Assembly: GCF_036983985.1 (NCBI RefSeq)
Contig: NZ_JALAHQ010000005.1
Span: 1-64,000 of the forward strand
Reading direction: 5' to 3'
Length of the DNA: 64,000 nt
Source of the DNA: Alishewanella metallidurans
GTDB taxonomy: Bacteria; Pseudomonadota; Gammaproteobacteria; Enterobacterales; Alteromonadaceae
Position numbers and translations under genes: made by a program. Of this stretch, positions 15,375 to 23,696 are shown one piece after another (the first letter of the stretch is position 1; every line of letters begins with the position of its first letter). The notes under the pieces were generated by a model. The model was not told where the DNA came from. It was given only the letters and a program-made list of their open reading frames with translations, and did not search any database.

Positions 15375-16673
15375 TTAACCACTTCTCAGCGTTGAACTGA
15401 TAGTTGCCGGCGCTGGATCTTTGCGTGGTTCATGCAAAAATGCGGGCGCAGCTTCCTTCTTCACAATGAGCTCGTGCTTCGTTACACGCTGCCCAAAGGC
15501 TTGATTAATCACTATCAGCGCATAGGTATTGCTATGAGCACTTTCTGCTGTAGATAACACACTTCGTAAATCTAAGAGCTTTGCAACAATTTCTTCTTCC
15601 CTTGGTCCATGATTTACCTGGCTAGGAAACAATAGGTCTTTATCTGTATTGTCTGGACTCTCAATACCCGCTAAGAACTTCTGTGGCAGGTGGTTTGTGA
15701 CAACCTTCAAGGCATGATTCAAATCGTTGCCTTTAGTCGGATGTTTATCGAGGATGTCTACAATGGCAGCCATTAAGGATATTGATGATGGTCCTTTCTC
15801 TGGCCACTGGGCGTCTCGCCATCCCTTAATAATCCGGCATATTTTCCGTAAATGCGGACCGATCCTGATACAGGCATCATTAAACCAATTTTCAACAATT
15901 TTAGGGTCGCTCTTTCGCCAGGCTTCTACACCATCCCGGATGGCAAGGTGAACACTTTTGGGATCTAAATTGTAGTCTCGCTTAGCCCTCGCCTCTGAAA
16001 ACAGAGCGTCTTGATACATATCACTGTTGAAATGAATCGCCTTCAACGCAGCTTCATTTATCATGAACTTGTCTTCGGGCACTGCGTACATAGGCACATC
16101 AATGTGGACATACATTGACGGAATTCGGATGCGACCACATGTGTTCTTGGCCTCAAATTGCCAACCCTTGTTTTCTGCTACCAATGACTCCAGAGCTGTA
16201 TCGACAAGTAATATAAGCAAGCTATGCCCTATAGCGGGCTGATCATTAAAAATTTCCATCGGCAAATATGTGCCGTCGTCGATGTCCATTTCTTGCGGTG
16301 GAGTTGTGTACGGTAGATTAAGGGTGTCGTACGCAAAACTGCCTTGAGTCCAAAAACGAGGTGATAACTTCTGAAAGGCTTTTCGCTGATTCTCATCCAT
16401 ACTGCTTATCAGCTCTGCTACCTTTTGTAGCGAAGCCGGCGTTAAATATCTAAATCTCGTGTTTGCTAATCTTTGCCTTATCTCAAAAACTGATAGAGAC
16501 ATAACGAACGTCGTTTTTACGACAGCCTTAGCTTCGTCAAATACATCTCTGATCCGTACACGAACCGTCTTTCTGAGTTCTTTCAATCCGCTATGCTGTG
16601 CATCGCTTAACTTTAATTTAGCGACTAGGCCATCGCTCGAATTGTTATAGTAATTGTGAAAATCCCATGTCAT
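15375..16673 (-). CDS. dncV: CD-NTase DncV (cyclic GMP-AMP synthase)
   Basis: This 432-residue nucleotidyltransferase closely resembles Vibrio cholerae DncV along its whole length, from the MTWDFHNYYNNSSDGL start onward. The catalytic motif is GS (111-112) with D130/D132 in QEMDIDDG and the third acid D192 in HIDVPMY, matching D131/D133/D193 of DncV. On phage infection it should make 3',3'-cGAMP, the signal that activates CapV. It ends in STLRSG, with the C-terminal glycine that Cap2 needs for conjugation. It lies 20 bp after capV and 5 bp before cap2. The product identity is inferred from the close similarity. Confidence 0.95.
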   Translation of the reverse strand: MTWDFHNYYNNSSDGLVAKLKLSDAQHSGLKELRKTVRVRIRDVFDEAKAVVKTTFVMSLSVFEIRQRLANTRFRYLTPASLQKVAELISSMDENQRKAFQKLSPRFWTQGSFAYDTLNLPYTTPPQEMDIDDGTYLPMEIFNDQPAIGHSLLILLVDTALESLVAENKGWQFEAKNTCGRIRIPSMYVHIDVPMYAVPEDKFMINEAALKAIHFNSDMYQDALFSEARAKRDYNLDPKSVHLAIRDGVEAWRKSDPKIVENWFNDACIRIGPHLRKICRIIKGWRDAQWPEKGPSSISLMAAIVDILDKHPTKGNDLNHALKVVTNHLPQKFLAGIESPDNTDKDLLFPSQVNHGPREEEIVAKLLDLRSVLSTAESAHSNTYALIVINQAFGQRVTKHELIVKKEAAPAFLHEPRKDPAPATISSTLRSG

Positions 16674-16693
16674 AACTCAACTCCTCGCGCGAT

Positions 16694-17752
16694 TTATAGT
16701 GATTTACGGATAAAGGGTTTTGCAGGTTTTGCAAAAAATTTCTTCAGTTTAGTGTTAGTTGTGTACTCTGTTGTCGCTAGCTGTTTACCACGACTTGATA
16801 AATTCTTAAGGCTGGCTTCGCTGGCGTTATCAAGCGTGATATCCGATGCAGCTTCATTTGGAACAGTGTCATCCAAATAAACGTAATTTTCAGGATTACC
16901 TCTGGTTCTAAGCTCTCTGATTAGCATGCTTTTATGTAATATTTGATTAGCAGTCATTGTCGCCAATACCAACCGCTCGCCTTTACCCCATAGGCCAAAG
17001 TAACCACCTCTCCACCAGGAGTCTTTAGCTTCTAGTGAAGAAGGACTGATTGTGTACTCTTCACCTAGCGTGCCGATATTAAGTATGTGAATGTTCTCCA
17101 TCTTTGCGTCTGGAAAATCAGATTGCATATCTAAAAACACTTCCAGCAAACCAATGAAGCTGGGGTTATTCGCTACCAAACCACCATCTGCAAAATAAGA
17201 ACTTAAATCGGCGCAATAATGCGGAGAAAAATACGTTGGCGCTGCTGACGTGGCCATTGCCGCATCAATTAGTGTTAGGCGACCATCTCTATTAAACTGA
17301 GGGTTATGTGGTGTTTTGAAAAACTGGGGCTTACCGGTAGATAAATTGACGGCCGGTATCATCACCCGCCGCTCTAAGTCATTAAATGTAACCGATTCTC
17401 CAATCATGCTTTCTACGGTGTCCTTTAGCGGCTTACTCGCATAACGAGCACTAAAGATTGCTTTAATTGGAGCAAAGAAACGGTTACGTTTTGGGAAAAT
17501 GAGAGGAGCTTTTTCTCTGAAAACAGTTTCCAGCTCACGTGCACTTTTACCGCATGCTAAAGCTAGGGCCAGAATGCCTCCAATAGACGTGCCAGTGATG
17601 AGGTCAAAATAATCGCCAACCTTGACATTGGTTGCCCCCGTTTTGTCTTCAATGATCCGCTCAACTTCAGCCAATACGCTAATCGTAAACAATCCACGAA
17701 CACCGCCGCCGTTAAGGCTCAGGATTTTGATTTTATAGTCATCACTTTGCAT
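16694..17752 (-). CDS. capV: CBASS patatin-like phospholipase effector CapV
   Basis: A 352-residue patatin phospholipase, first gene of the CBASS operon. It has the oxyanion loop NGGGVRG (14-20), the nucleophile elbow GTSIGG with S56, and the catalytic aspartate in ADGG (D189). CapV is switched on by cGAMP and degrades the inner membrane, killing the infected cell before phage release. Length and start match V. cholerae CapV. An AAGGAGC ribosome site precedes the ATG, and a LexA-type box lies 31 bp upstream. Confidence 0.95.
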   Translation of the reverse strand: MQSDDYKIKILSLNGGGVRGLFTISVLAEVERIIEDKTGATNVKVGDYFDLITGTSIGGILALALACGKSARELETVFREKAPLIFPKRNRFFAPIKAIFSARYASKPLKDTVESMIGESVTFNDLERRVMIPAVNLSTGKPQFFKTPHNPQFNRDGRLTLIDAAMATSAAPTYFSPHYCADLSSYFADGGLVANNPSFIGLLEVFLDMQSDFPDAKMENIHILNIGTLGEEYTISPSSLEAKDSWWRGGYFGLWGKGERLVLATMTANQILHKSMLIRELRTRGNPENYVYLDDTVPNEAASDITLDNASEASLKNLSSRGKQLATTEYTTNTKLKKFFAKPAKPFIRKSL

Positions 17753-17782
17753 GTTATGTCCTGCTCCTTAATGAATACCAAA

Positions 17783-17798
17783 CTGTATACTTATACAG
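17783..17798. promoter_or_regulatory. LexA-type SOS box upstream of the CBASS operon
   Basis: CTGTATACTTATACAG fits the gammaproteobacterial LexA consensus CTGT-N8-ACAG with an AT-rich core. It is the only such match I noticed in the intergenic regions of the island. It lies 31 bp before the capV ATG, a position where LexA would block transcription of capV-dncV-cap2-cap3. The intergenic region from 17753 to 17941 holds this box and no gene. Binding is inferred from sequence only. Confidence 0.7.
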
Positions 17799-17941
17799 GT
17801 TTTGTTGGCAGCTTTTTATTTTTCATCTTTCTGGTAAATCATGTCGAGGCACGATTTACTTTAAAAGTACTGCGTCCTGCGTGTGCCACCTTAGATCTAT
17901 TTCTCTGAGGTGAAGCACGCCTCACTACTATTAAAGGGGGG

Positions 17942-18703
17942 TTACTGAGTAACCCACAGAGCAATTTTTCCGCTTACCAGCAAAAACGATAAAGTAAAAA
18001 ATAATGCAGTGACGATATAAGCCCCTTTACCGGAAAACCTAAACGTTATGCGAGTTAGAAAAAACCACACGTTAGATGTGGAGCGGTAATTACGCTGATT
18101 CATTAACGAGAGGTAATGCAGTAAATTGAGAGTGTTGATAATCGCCACAAGGACCAACAAACACACGCCTAGTACATGACAGATGACTAAGTAACTCCCA
18201 TATTGTGTTAACGAGGTAAAGAATTTAGTGATGTGGTTATTCTGTGCTAACGCAACTAAATCAGGGGTTATTTTTTGTTTAGCGATAGCCAAAACCATTA
18301 AGCACAAAACAAGAATTGCTGTTGGTACGGCGACTCGAACAAACCAGTCACTACTTGTAAAATGGCCTTTGATTGCTGACATAAAGAAACACGTTAAGCC
18401 GAAAGCAGTCATCGAAATCAGAGCCATTTGAATATAAGCAAGAACCTCTGGAGCGAACTGCAGGTACTTCCAGACAACAAAAGCCATTAAAATGGCGACA
18501 CCAAAAACCTCGCCTCCATCGCTTTGGCTCCTTCTATTGACCCTGGTGCGTTCAATAAAAACTCTGCGAGTCTCTACAACCGTGATCGTTGCAGCGGCTG
18601 ATGGTCTCGCTGACAGGCCGGCGAATAGAGCACCAAAGACAACTCCCATAAGCGGAGAAAATAGAAAACTTTGCAGCACGGAATTTGAGAAAACTTCTAA
18701 CAT
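17942..18703 (-). CDS. Multi-pass inner-membrane protein of unknown function
   Basis: A 253-residue protein with about six hydrophobic segments (roughly 10-31, 66-84, 88-110, 122-141, 168-194, 227-250). A short Arg-rich cytoplasmic stretch (ETRRVFIERTRVNRRSQS, 44-61) lies between the first two. I do not recognise a family, enzyme motif or transporter signature. It is 32 bp downstream of the YegP-like gene on the same strand and probably co-transcribed with it. It is followed by the promoter region of the CBASS operon. Its place between defence modules suggests a membrane-acting effector or accessory, but that is inference. Confidence 0.65.
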   Translation of the reverse strand: MLEVFSNSVLQSFLFSPLMGVVFGALFAGLSARPSAAATITVVETRRVFIERTRVNRRSQSDGGEVFGVAILMAFVVWKYLQFAPEVLAYIQMALISMTAFGLTCFFMSAIKGHFTSSDWFVRVAVPTAILVLCLMVLAIAKQKITPDLVALAQNNHITKFFTSLTQYGSYLVICHVLGVCLLVLVAIINTLNLLHYLSLMNQRNYRSTSNVWFFLTRITFRFSGKGAYIVTALFFTLSFLLVSGKIALWVTQ

Positions 18704-18735
18704 ACAACCCCCAAAGTAAGCTAAGGCATAAAGCC

Positions 18736-19086
18736 TTAGCTAAACGCTCTGTGAGTTGTTAAATCGACAACCGGCGCGTCCGGTGCATCACGTTTCACAG
18801 CAGCAATCCCGTTGTTCCTGGCTGCTTCGGTGGTATACATTTCACTGACACCAATTACCTGTCCATTGCTGGCACTTAAAGTGAAAAAGTATTGGTCATT
18901 ACGCGCTACTTTTTTGCTGTAATAGACATCATACGGCGCATGCGTTTTAACAGATTGCACGCCATTAAGGCAGTTAGCTTTGGTTGTATACCCTTCGCTT
19001 GCCAGGATAATTTCATGATTGGCTGCTTTCAGGCGGAAATAATATTGGCTGTTCGTCCCCAAAAAAACTTCAAAACGTTTTGACAT
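18736..19086 (-). CDS. YegP-like (DUF1508/UPF0339) protein
   Basis: A 116-residue protein built from two tandem DUF1508 repeats, each with the F-E/YYFxLKAxNxxxILxSExYTTKAxCxxGxxSVK pattern, the usual length and layout of YegP. The start at 19086 was preferred over one 11 codons earlier because GAGGA lies before it and family members begin here (MSKRFEVFLG). The biochemical role of YegP is not established. It is divergent from the sigma-like gene at 19230 and shares a 143-bp intergenic region with two strong dyads. Confidence 0.85.
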   Translation of the reverse strand: MSKRFEVFLGTNSQYYFRLKAANHEIILASEGYTTKANCLNGVQSVKTHAPYDVYYSKKVARNDQYFFTLSASNGQVIGVSEMYTTEAARNNGIAAVKRDAPDAPVVDLTTHRAFS

Positions 19087-19119
19087 TGTGGTGTCCTCAT
19101 ATAAGTTGATTACTATCAA

Positions 19120-19156
19120 TTGATAAGCACTGAGCTTTTTTATCAGTGCTTATTAA
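19120..19156. repeat. 14-bp inverted repeat between yegP-like and sigma-like genes
   Basis: Arms TTGATAAGCACTGA (19120-19133) and TCAGTGCTTATTAA (19143-19156) match at 13 of 14 positions around a 9-base loop. The site starts 33 bp upstream of the YegP-like start. It could be an operator for a dimeric regulator or a transcript hairpin. There is no T run on the minus strand, so a terminator for that direction is unlikely. Confidence 0.6.
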
Positions 19157-19173
19157 CTAAAGACTGAGGTTAT

Positions 19174-19202
19174 TTATTTTCTGGACATTGTCCTGAAAAT
19201 AA
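19174..19202. repeat. 13-bp inverted repeat before the sigma-like gene
   Basis: Arms TTATTTTCTGGAC and GTCCTGAAAATAA pair at 12 of 13 positions around ATT and are followed by six T. The dyad ends 27 bp before the GTG start of the sigma-like gene. It may be an operator recognised by a protein of the downstream operon, or an intrinsic attenuator given the T run. The sequence alone does not decide between them. Confidence 0.6.
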
Positions 19203-19229
19203 ATTTTTTGCGTCATTAAGGAATGAGTA

Positions 19230-19817
19230 GTGAGTAAGGAATATTCGTATTTATCTGTTGATCAGTTTCTACAGGGCTACCAGGTATTAACTGATGGAGA
19301 CATAAGGCGGCTCGTTGGAGTTTGCTACAGTCTTCGTAATGTCTACCGCTTGCAGTTGGAACCCAAAGATTTAATGCAAGAGGCGCTTACGAGGATAATT
19401 GGGAGTGATCGCAGAATTCCGGAGGATGTTTCGCTGGTCGTCGGGATCGCTAATGTAATAAAGAGCATTGCAAACGATCTCGTAAACTCGGCGTCTAATA
19501 GATCTTGGCAATTAGAAGTTGTTTCCGATGAGATAGACGGAGATATGCCAAACGTCTTAGTTTTTTCGGCATCACCTGAAGACGAATTGCTGGAAGAGCA
19601 AGAGGTTGCCGCTGTTAGCGAGAAAGTGAAGGCAATCTTTTTGTTTTTTGAACATGATGCTGAAGTCTTGAGTCTTCTTCGTTCGATAACGAAGGGACTT
19701 AAAGCAAAGGACATAGTGAAGGACACTTTTGGTGGTAGCCAAGGCAAATACGATACCACGCGGAAAAGGTTAATGAGAGGGATAGCTAAAATGAAGGTTG
19801 AAGGAGCAGAGATATGA
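19230..19817 (+). CDS. Sigma-70-like DNA-binding protein
   Basis: A 195-residue protein whose N-terminal half looks like sigma region 2 (RLQLEPKDLMQEALTRII, like the DLxQExxxRxW core of ECF sigma factors). Its C-terminal part (LLRSITKGLKAKDIVKDTFGGSQGKYDTTRKRLMRGI) looks like a region 4 helix-turn-helix. An acidic linker (SPEDELLEEQE) lies between. It starts with GTG, with AAGGA 8 bases upstream. It overlaps the next gene by 4 bp and forms an operon with the ImmA-like peptidase. It could be an alternative sigma factor controlled by that peptidase. It is divergent from known ECF groups, so the call is a fold-level guess. Confidence 0.6.
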   Translation: MSKEYSYLSVDQFLQGYQVLTDGDIRRLVGVCYSLRNVYRLQLEPKDLMQEALTRIIGSDRRIPEDVSLVVGIANVIKSIANDLVNSASNRSWQLEVVSDEIDGDMPNVLVFSASPEDELLEEQEVAAVSEKVKAIFLFFEHDAEVLSLLRSITKGLKAKDIVKDTFGGSQGKYDTTRKRLMRGIAKMKVEGAEI

Positions 19818-20251
19818 GCAGGAAAAGCGCACATGAAAACCTCAGTGACTTCATTATCGACGATATTCTGATGTTAAGTGACGATGAGATTGAGTCAGAA
19901 TTGCAGATTATGGGGATCAATGTGGATGAAAAAGTTAGCGAGTTTCGCCAGCTTGTGGATGCCCCATCGCTTGAGTATCGTAAAACCCGTTTAAGAAATG
20001 CCAAAGCTGGATCTCAGAAAATAGGCCACGCAAAGTCTTCGGCGAATGCTGTTATCGATAGTTTAAAAGTTGCAGGAAAAGACATCAGATCGGTACTCGC
20101 TGAGCTTGTTTATAGTGGTCGGATGCCAGCAGAGATCACTATGGCATTTCGAGATGGTAAGGAGATCAGTGACGACGAAGCAGAGAGCATATTGGAAGAT
20201 CTGATTAATTTGGGGGTCGTAAAGGATGACGAGTCCGGCAGTTCAAAATGA
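19814..20251 (+). CDS. Unknown protein linking sigma-like and ImmA-like genes
   Basis: A 145-residue soluble, mostly helical, acidic protein that overlaps the sigma-like gene by 4 bp and the peptidase gene by 26 bp, so all three are translationally coupled. No recognised domain. The N-terminus is rich in Asp/Glu (FIIDDILMLSDDEIESELQ), and the C-terminal segment (MPAEITMAFRDGKEISDDEAESILEDL) resembles a small helical bundle. In such three-gene runs the middle protein could be an anti-sigma factor or repressor cut by the peptidase. This is inference from order only. Confidence 0.6.
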   Translation: MSRKSAHENLSDFIIDDILMLSDDEIESELQIMGINVDEKVSEFRQLVDAPSLEYRKTRLRNAKAGSQKIGHAKSSANAVIDSLKVAGKDIRSVLAELVYSGRMPAEITMAFRDGKEISDDEAESILEDLINLGVVKDDESGSSK

Positions 20252-21029
20252 AGTATTCAAGCTCTACTATGAATTAGGTATTACAGAGCCAGGTGAAATT
20301 GACCTTGAGGCGATAGCTTTTTACAAAGACGCGATCGTAAAGCGAAAGCCGTTAAGCGGTTGTGAGGCCCGGATAATAGGCGTTGATAGTAAGGCTATTA
20401 TTACTGTTAATGAGCGATCACCACAGGAAAGACAAAACTTTTCTATAGGCCATGAACTTGGGCATTGGTTTAAAGACCGAGGCAAAATCGGTAATCTCTG
20501 TTCAAAGTCTGATATGGATGAAAGCTGCGGACAGAGGATTAAGCACAATGAAAAGGTCGCAAACAGCTTTGCCTCAGAGTTGATAATGCCGAGCTTCATG
20601 ATGAAAACACTCATCCAGGGGCGGCCATTCACCTCTGATACTGTTCGAGATATCAAAAGTCAGTTTTGTGGAAGTTTTATCGTAACACTCAGAAGATTGA
20701 TAACGATGGACACCTATATGGGCTTTTTTGCATCTTATAATCGTAACGGAAACAGAAATTATTTTAATGCCTCTCCAAGCTTGCCAGGCGACTTTTTTCC
20801 TCCGCGAACTGCTCCGGTAGGGTCGGCAATACATACTTTATTGAGCCAAAACAGGGATCTCGGGCCAACAATTGTTGACGGTAATATTTGGTGTAGAGAC
20901 GATTTAGCCAGCGATACTGTGGTACACGAACATGCATTTCACTACTTTGAAGACGAATTTTTAACCCTGGTTTGGTGGCAAGATGATGAGCCCATATGGG
21001 GTCATATGGAACGGAAAGGCGAGCTGTAA
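20226..21029 (+). CDS. ImmA/IrrE-family metallopeptidase (DUF955)
   Basis: A 267-residue protein with the zinc motif GHELGHW (H76, E77, H80) and the downstream NSFASELIMP block that supplies the third ligand in ImmA/IrrE peptidases. These enzymes cleave cytoplasmic repressors in response to stress: ImmA cuts ImmR of ICEBs1, and IrrE/PprI cuts DdrO after DNA damage. The C-terminal 90 residues are extra to the core and may sense a signal. The start lies 26 bp inside the preceding gene. Its likely substrate is one of the two upstream products, by analogy only. Confidence 0.85.
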   Translation: MTSPAVQNEVFKLYYELGITEPGEIDLEAIAFYKDAIVKRKPLSGCEARIIGVDSKAIITVNERSPQERQNFSIGHELGHWFKDRGKIGNLCSKSDMDESCGQRIKHNEKVANSFASELIMPSFMMKTLIQGRPFTSDTVRDIKSQFCGSFIVTLRRLITMDTYMGFFASYNRNGNRNYFNASPSLPGDFFPPRTAPVGSAIHTLLSQNRDLGPTIVDGNIWCRDDLASDTVVHEHAFHYFEDEFLTLVWWQDDEPIWGHMERKGEL

Positions 21030-21087
21030 GCTTTTGCATAAAAGTATTTAGTTATCGGCTCAAATGTACATTGAGTAGGCATAGTGA

Positions 21088-21168
21088 ATGTCAAAATTAG
21101 AAGCTCTTATGGATAATGTACAAACGTATGCCGAAATGCACGCAAAGAGATACTCTGAAGGGGGTTAG
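21088..21168 (+). CDS. Possible 26-residue peptide upstream of the membrane-anchored unknown
   Basis: ATG to TAG frame encoding MSKLEALMDNVQTYAEMHAK and six more residues, a short amphipathic helix, ending 6 bp before the next gene. There is only a weak ribosome site. It could be a leader for coupled translation or simply chance. I keep it at low confidence because it fills the gap in the right strand and position. Confidence 0.25.
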   Translation: MSKLEALMDNVQTYAEMHAKRYSEGG

Positions 21169-21174
21169 GTTTTG

Positions 21175-22674
21175 ATGGACGAAAAGGAAAACTTGTTAAT
21201 AAAAGAGGCCCTCAAACAGGAGTATGAACTAAAGTTTGAGCAGCTAAAACAAAAACTTGAAGTTGAAAATAGCCGTATAAGTGAGAGAGCTATTGATAAA
21301 ACTTTCAAAATTTTGGTGCCATTGGGGGGGCTGATTACTCTCCTAATTGCAGTGTTAACAGTTGCTGGCTATTCGGATATGCAAACGACGGTCAAACAGT
21401 TCGTGAATAATAGAGTTAACTTATGGTTGTCTGAAGAAAATGGCTCTTTAGCAACTAAAGAACTAAAGTCTATTCGCGATAGGTATCTTATTGATGCGTT
21501 AACTATCCGATACCTAAAAGCTAGAGTGGATGAACGCAGTTATCCATTTAAACTGACAAAAAATGAGCAAGCAGACTTAATTAGGATTGCTAATACTCCA
21601 GAAACTTCACTCAAAGATTACCAAGATATTCTTAATCTTCTCAAGATGGGAAGGTCTGCCCTTGCATTTTCACTGAGTACATTCCCTGGAGACTATAGGG
21701 GAATTGATTTGCAGGAGATATTCACAGCAAAATTGAGCTTTATAGACCAAGCTGAAAAGCAAAGAATGCTGCTATCGACCTTTAACAATGATACCTCTCT
21801 TGTTGGTGTTGCAAAGCATATTTTAGATCAGCGCATCCCAAGTTTAGAAGAAGAGGCTTTTGATATAATAGCAAACACAAGACAACCTTTCGCCTTAAAC
21901 TTTGCACAAGATAAGCTCAGCCAGACTCCTTCGATTGATTTAATAAAGTTCGCAAAATATGTAGCCAATGAAGACCCTCTATCACCAGTTCTTAATTCGT
22001 TTTTGCAAAGGTTGTACGATTCAAGAAATATTAATAGAGGATGGCTTCCTGACTATTTAACCCTGTGGTCTACAATAGCTTGGACTAAAAGTGAAAGTGG
22101 GCTTGGGTGGACAGAAATAGATGAAATTCAGATAAAAAAAAGAAATTTGCTAGCAAATAAAATTTTCCTACAAGCAGTCAAATCAAATATGGAAATTGAA
22201 TTATCAGAGTATCACAATAAAAGAATTCACTTTCGTTCAGAGGATTCATATATTCATCAACTTCTTAGAGCTGATATGAATCATATTTATAAAAACCCTC
22301 AACTTATCAATTGGCTTGTGGCTCAAGAACCTAATAATTTGAATTGGATAAGTAGGCTGGTATCTTTTTTTGAAATGTCAGATAAAGGGGAAAATATAGT
22401 CGGTGTGAACGCTAGAATTAGCAAGCGTGCGAAGATTGAGTTTGCAGACAATCAACAATTAAGTTCATTTGATACAGATAATTTAGTTCGTTTTTTTATT
22501 AACAAAGATGACAAAAATAAGCTAATGATTGCATATCGGGATAAGCTGGGGGACGTAATTGTTAAGCAAGTAATTAAAGTTTCAAATTTAGAAGAAGCAA
22601 CATTTTCATTCAGTTTTGATGAGGATGTACTCTATAAATATATTCCTTGGCAGAATTCGTATTTGTATGAATAA
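21175..22674 (+). CDS. Membrane-anchored coiled-coil protein of unknown function
   Basis: A 499-residue protein. Residues 1-45 form a charged coiled coil (EALKQEYELKFEQLKQKLE), then one transmembrane segment (about 45-65, ILVPLGGLITLLIAVLTVAGY), then about 430 residues with no recognised domain and helical repeat-like character. The start at 21175 is an ATG just after an in-frame TTG; the GGGGGTTAGG upstream may serve as ribosome site. The DNA is more AT-rich than the surrounding defence genes. It may belong to the sigma-like/ImmA module, but there is a 145-bp gap and no known partner. Confidence 0.6.
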   Translation: MDEKENLLIKEALKQEYELKFEQLKQKLEVENSRISERAIDKTFKILVPLGGLITLLIAVLTVAGYSDMQTTVKQFVNNRVNLWLSEENGSLATKELKSIRDRYLIDALTIRYLKARVDERSYPFKLTKNEQADLIRIANTPETSLKDYQDILNLLKMGRSALAFSLSTFPGDYRGIDLQEIFTAKLSFIDQAEKQRMLLSTFNNDTSLVGVAKHILDQRIPSLEEEAFDIIANTRQPFALNFAQDKLSQTPSIDLIKFAKYVANEDPLSPVLNSFLQRLYDSRNINRGWLPDYLTLWSTIAWTKSESGLGWTEIDEIQIKKRNLLANKIFLQAVKSNMEIELSEYHNKRIHFRSEDSYIHQLLRADMNHIYKNPQLINWLVAQEPNNLNWISRLVSFFEMSDKGENIVGVNARISKRAKIEFADNQQLSSFDTDNLVRFFINKDDKNKLMIAYRDKLGDVIVKQVIKVSNLEEATFSFSFDEDVLYKYIPWQNSYLYE

Positions 22675-22840
22675 GGAAAATATTAATGGTATTAAAACGT
22701 ACTTAATAACAATGCAAATACTAGTAGAGCTCAATTAGCGAATGAGTTGTATTTATGTGTAGTGGCTCATATCTGATCTGACAGTTTAGCCGAAAGGTTC
22801 CAATCCAACCCGACAGTAAGTTATGAGCGAATTGCAGACA

Positions 22841-22925
22841 TCTAACGCTTAATTTAGGGGGCGGAACTGCGTAGCAGTGGAGGTCCCAGCCCGCTTGCTG
22901 GCGACTACAATTATTTGTTATAAGC
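22841..22925 (-). repeat. Integron attC site (downstream of the DUF2971 cassette)
   Basis: Read on the minus strand, it begins TTATAACAAATAATTGTAG and ends TTAAGCGTTAGATG, so it has R'' (TAAC), complementary L arms (the GGGC/GCCCC region) and the R' core GTTAGAT that fits GTTRRRY. The centre folds into an ACTGCTACGCAGT-type hairpin. This is the full plan of an attC recombination site for an integron integrase. It follows the DUF2971 stop by 7 bp, as in gene cassettes. The 160 bp between it and the upstream gene hold nothing recognised. Confidence 0.8.
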
Positions 22926-22931
22926 CGACTA

Positions 22932-23666
22932 TCAAAGTTTATACGGCTTAAACTTCATAGCGTACTTTTCAAGGCTAGGCTCAGCCTTATAAACATCTAT
23001 AGAGCCGCCAAAAACATCTTTAATGATTGACTTAAGTTCATAATCTAACTTTTCATGATCAAACTTATATCCAAGTAGAATTGATTCAACGTTTGTTGTT
23101 CCAATGTCTATATCAATATATTTATCAGACATTCCCTCTTGGTTAAAGTCAATAAATCGATGTTCTTCCTCATACTTCCAATCTAAGTGTTTTGTAAAAA
23201 TTGCATCCATTAAGTATTGCATATATGAGTCATCCGATAGTAAATACTCTTTCATAACATCACCCAATTCCGATGATGATACGTCTGGGTATTTTTTCAG
23301 AATGGCCTCTCTAATTTTACTTGTTGAATAACAAAATGGTTCTATATCTTCATATTCAACTGCTTTATTTGGTAGGTTTTCCAAATTGTAACCAAGAACG
23401 TAACCTGCGTGATGAGTAGCATAATGAGCCCACATTATCGGAGAGTGTGGATTTCGACTCATACAGGCAATTCTAAGGTGCCGGTTAATAGTATCCGATA
23501 ACGAATCATCCCTATTACCATCAAGTGTTTCAAAAAAACACTTGCTGTCATACGGATCATTAAATTGGTCTGCTGAAACATACCTCAAAGAATGGTATCT
23601 AAGTGGGGCAAATATCTCTTCAGAGCTTGCTTTAGGATTTGCACTATAATACTTAAAAAAATTCAT
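22932..23666 (-). CDS. DUF2971 family protein (integron cassette gene)
   Basis: A 244-residue protein with the DUF2971 signature near the N-terminus (LRYVSADQFNDPYDSKCFF) and the SRNPHSPIMWAHYATHHAGYVLGY block typical of this family. Biochemical function is not established; members are common in integrons, phage islands and near abortive-infection loci. It is flanked by attC sites on both sides and fills the cassette tightly, as expected for a mobile gene cassette. The codon use is AT-rich. Confidence 0.8.
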   Translation of the reverse strand: MNFFKYYSANPKASSEEIFAPLRYHSLRYVSADQFNDPYDSKCFFETLDGNRDDSLSDTINRHLRIACMSRNPHSPIMWAHYATHHAGYVLGYNLENLPNKAVEYEDIEPFCYSTSKIREAILKKYPDVSSSELGDVMKEYLLSDDSYMQYLMDAIFTKHLDWKYEEEHRFIDFNQEGMSDKYIDIDIGTTNVESILLGYKFDHEKLDYELKSIIKDVFGGSIDVYKAEPSLEKYAMKFKPYKL

Positions 23667-23696
23667 AGCTATTAAAATTTATCCATAACTTCCATC

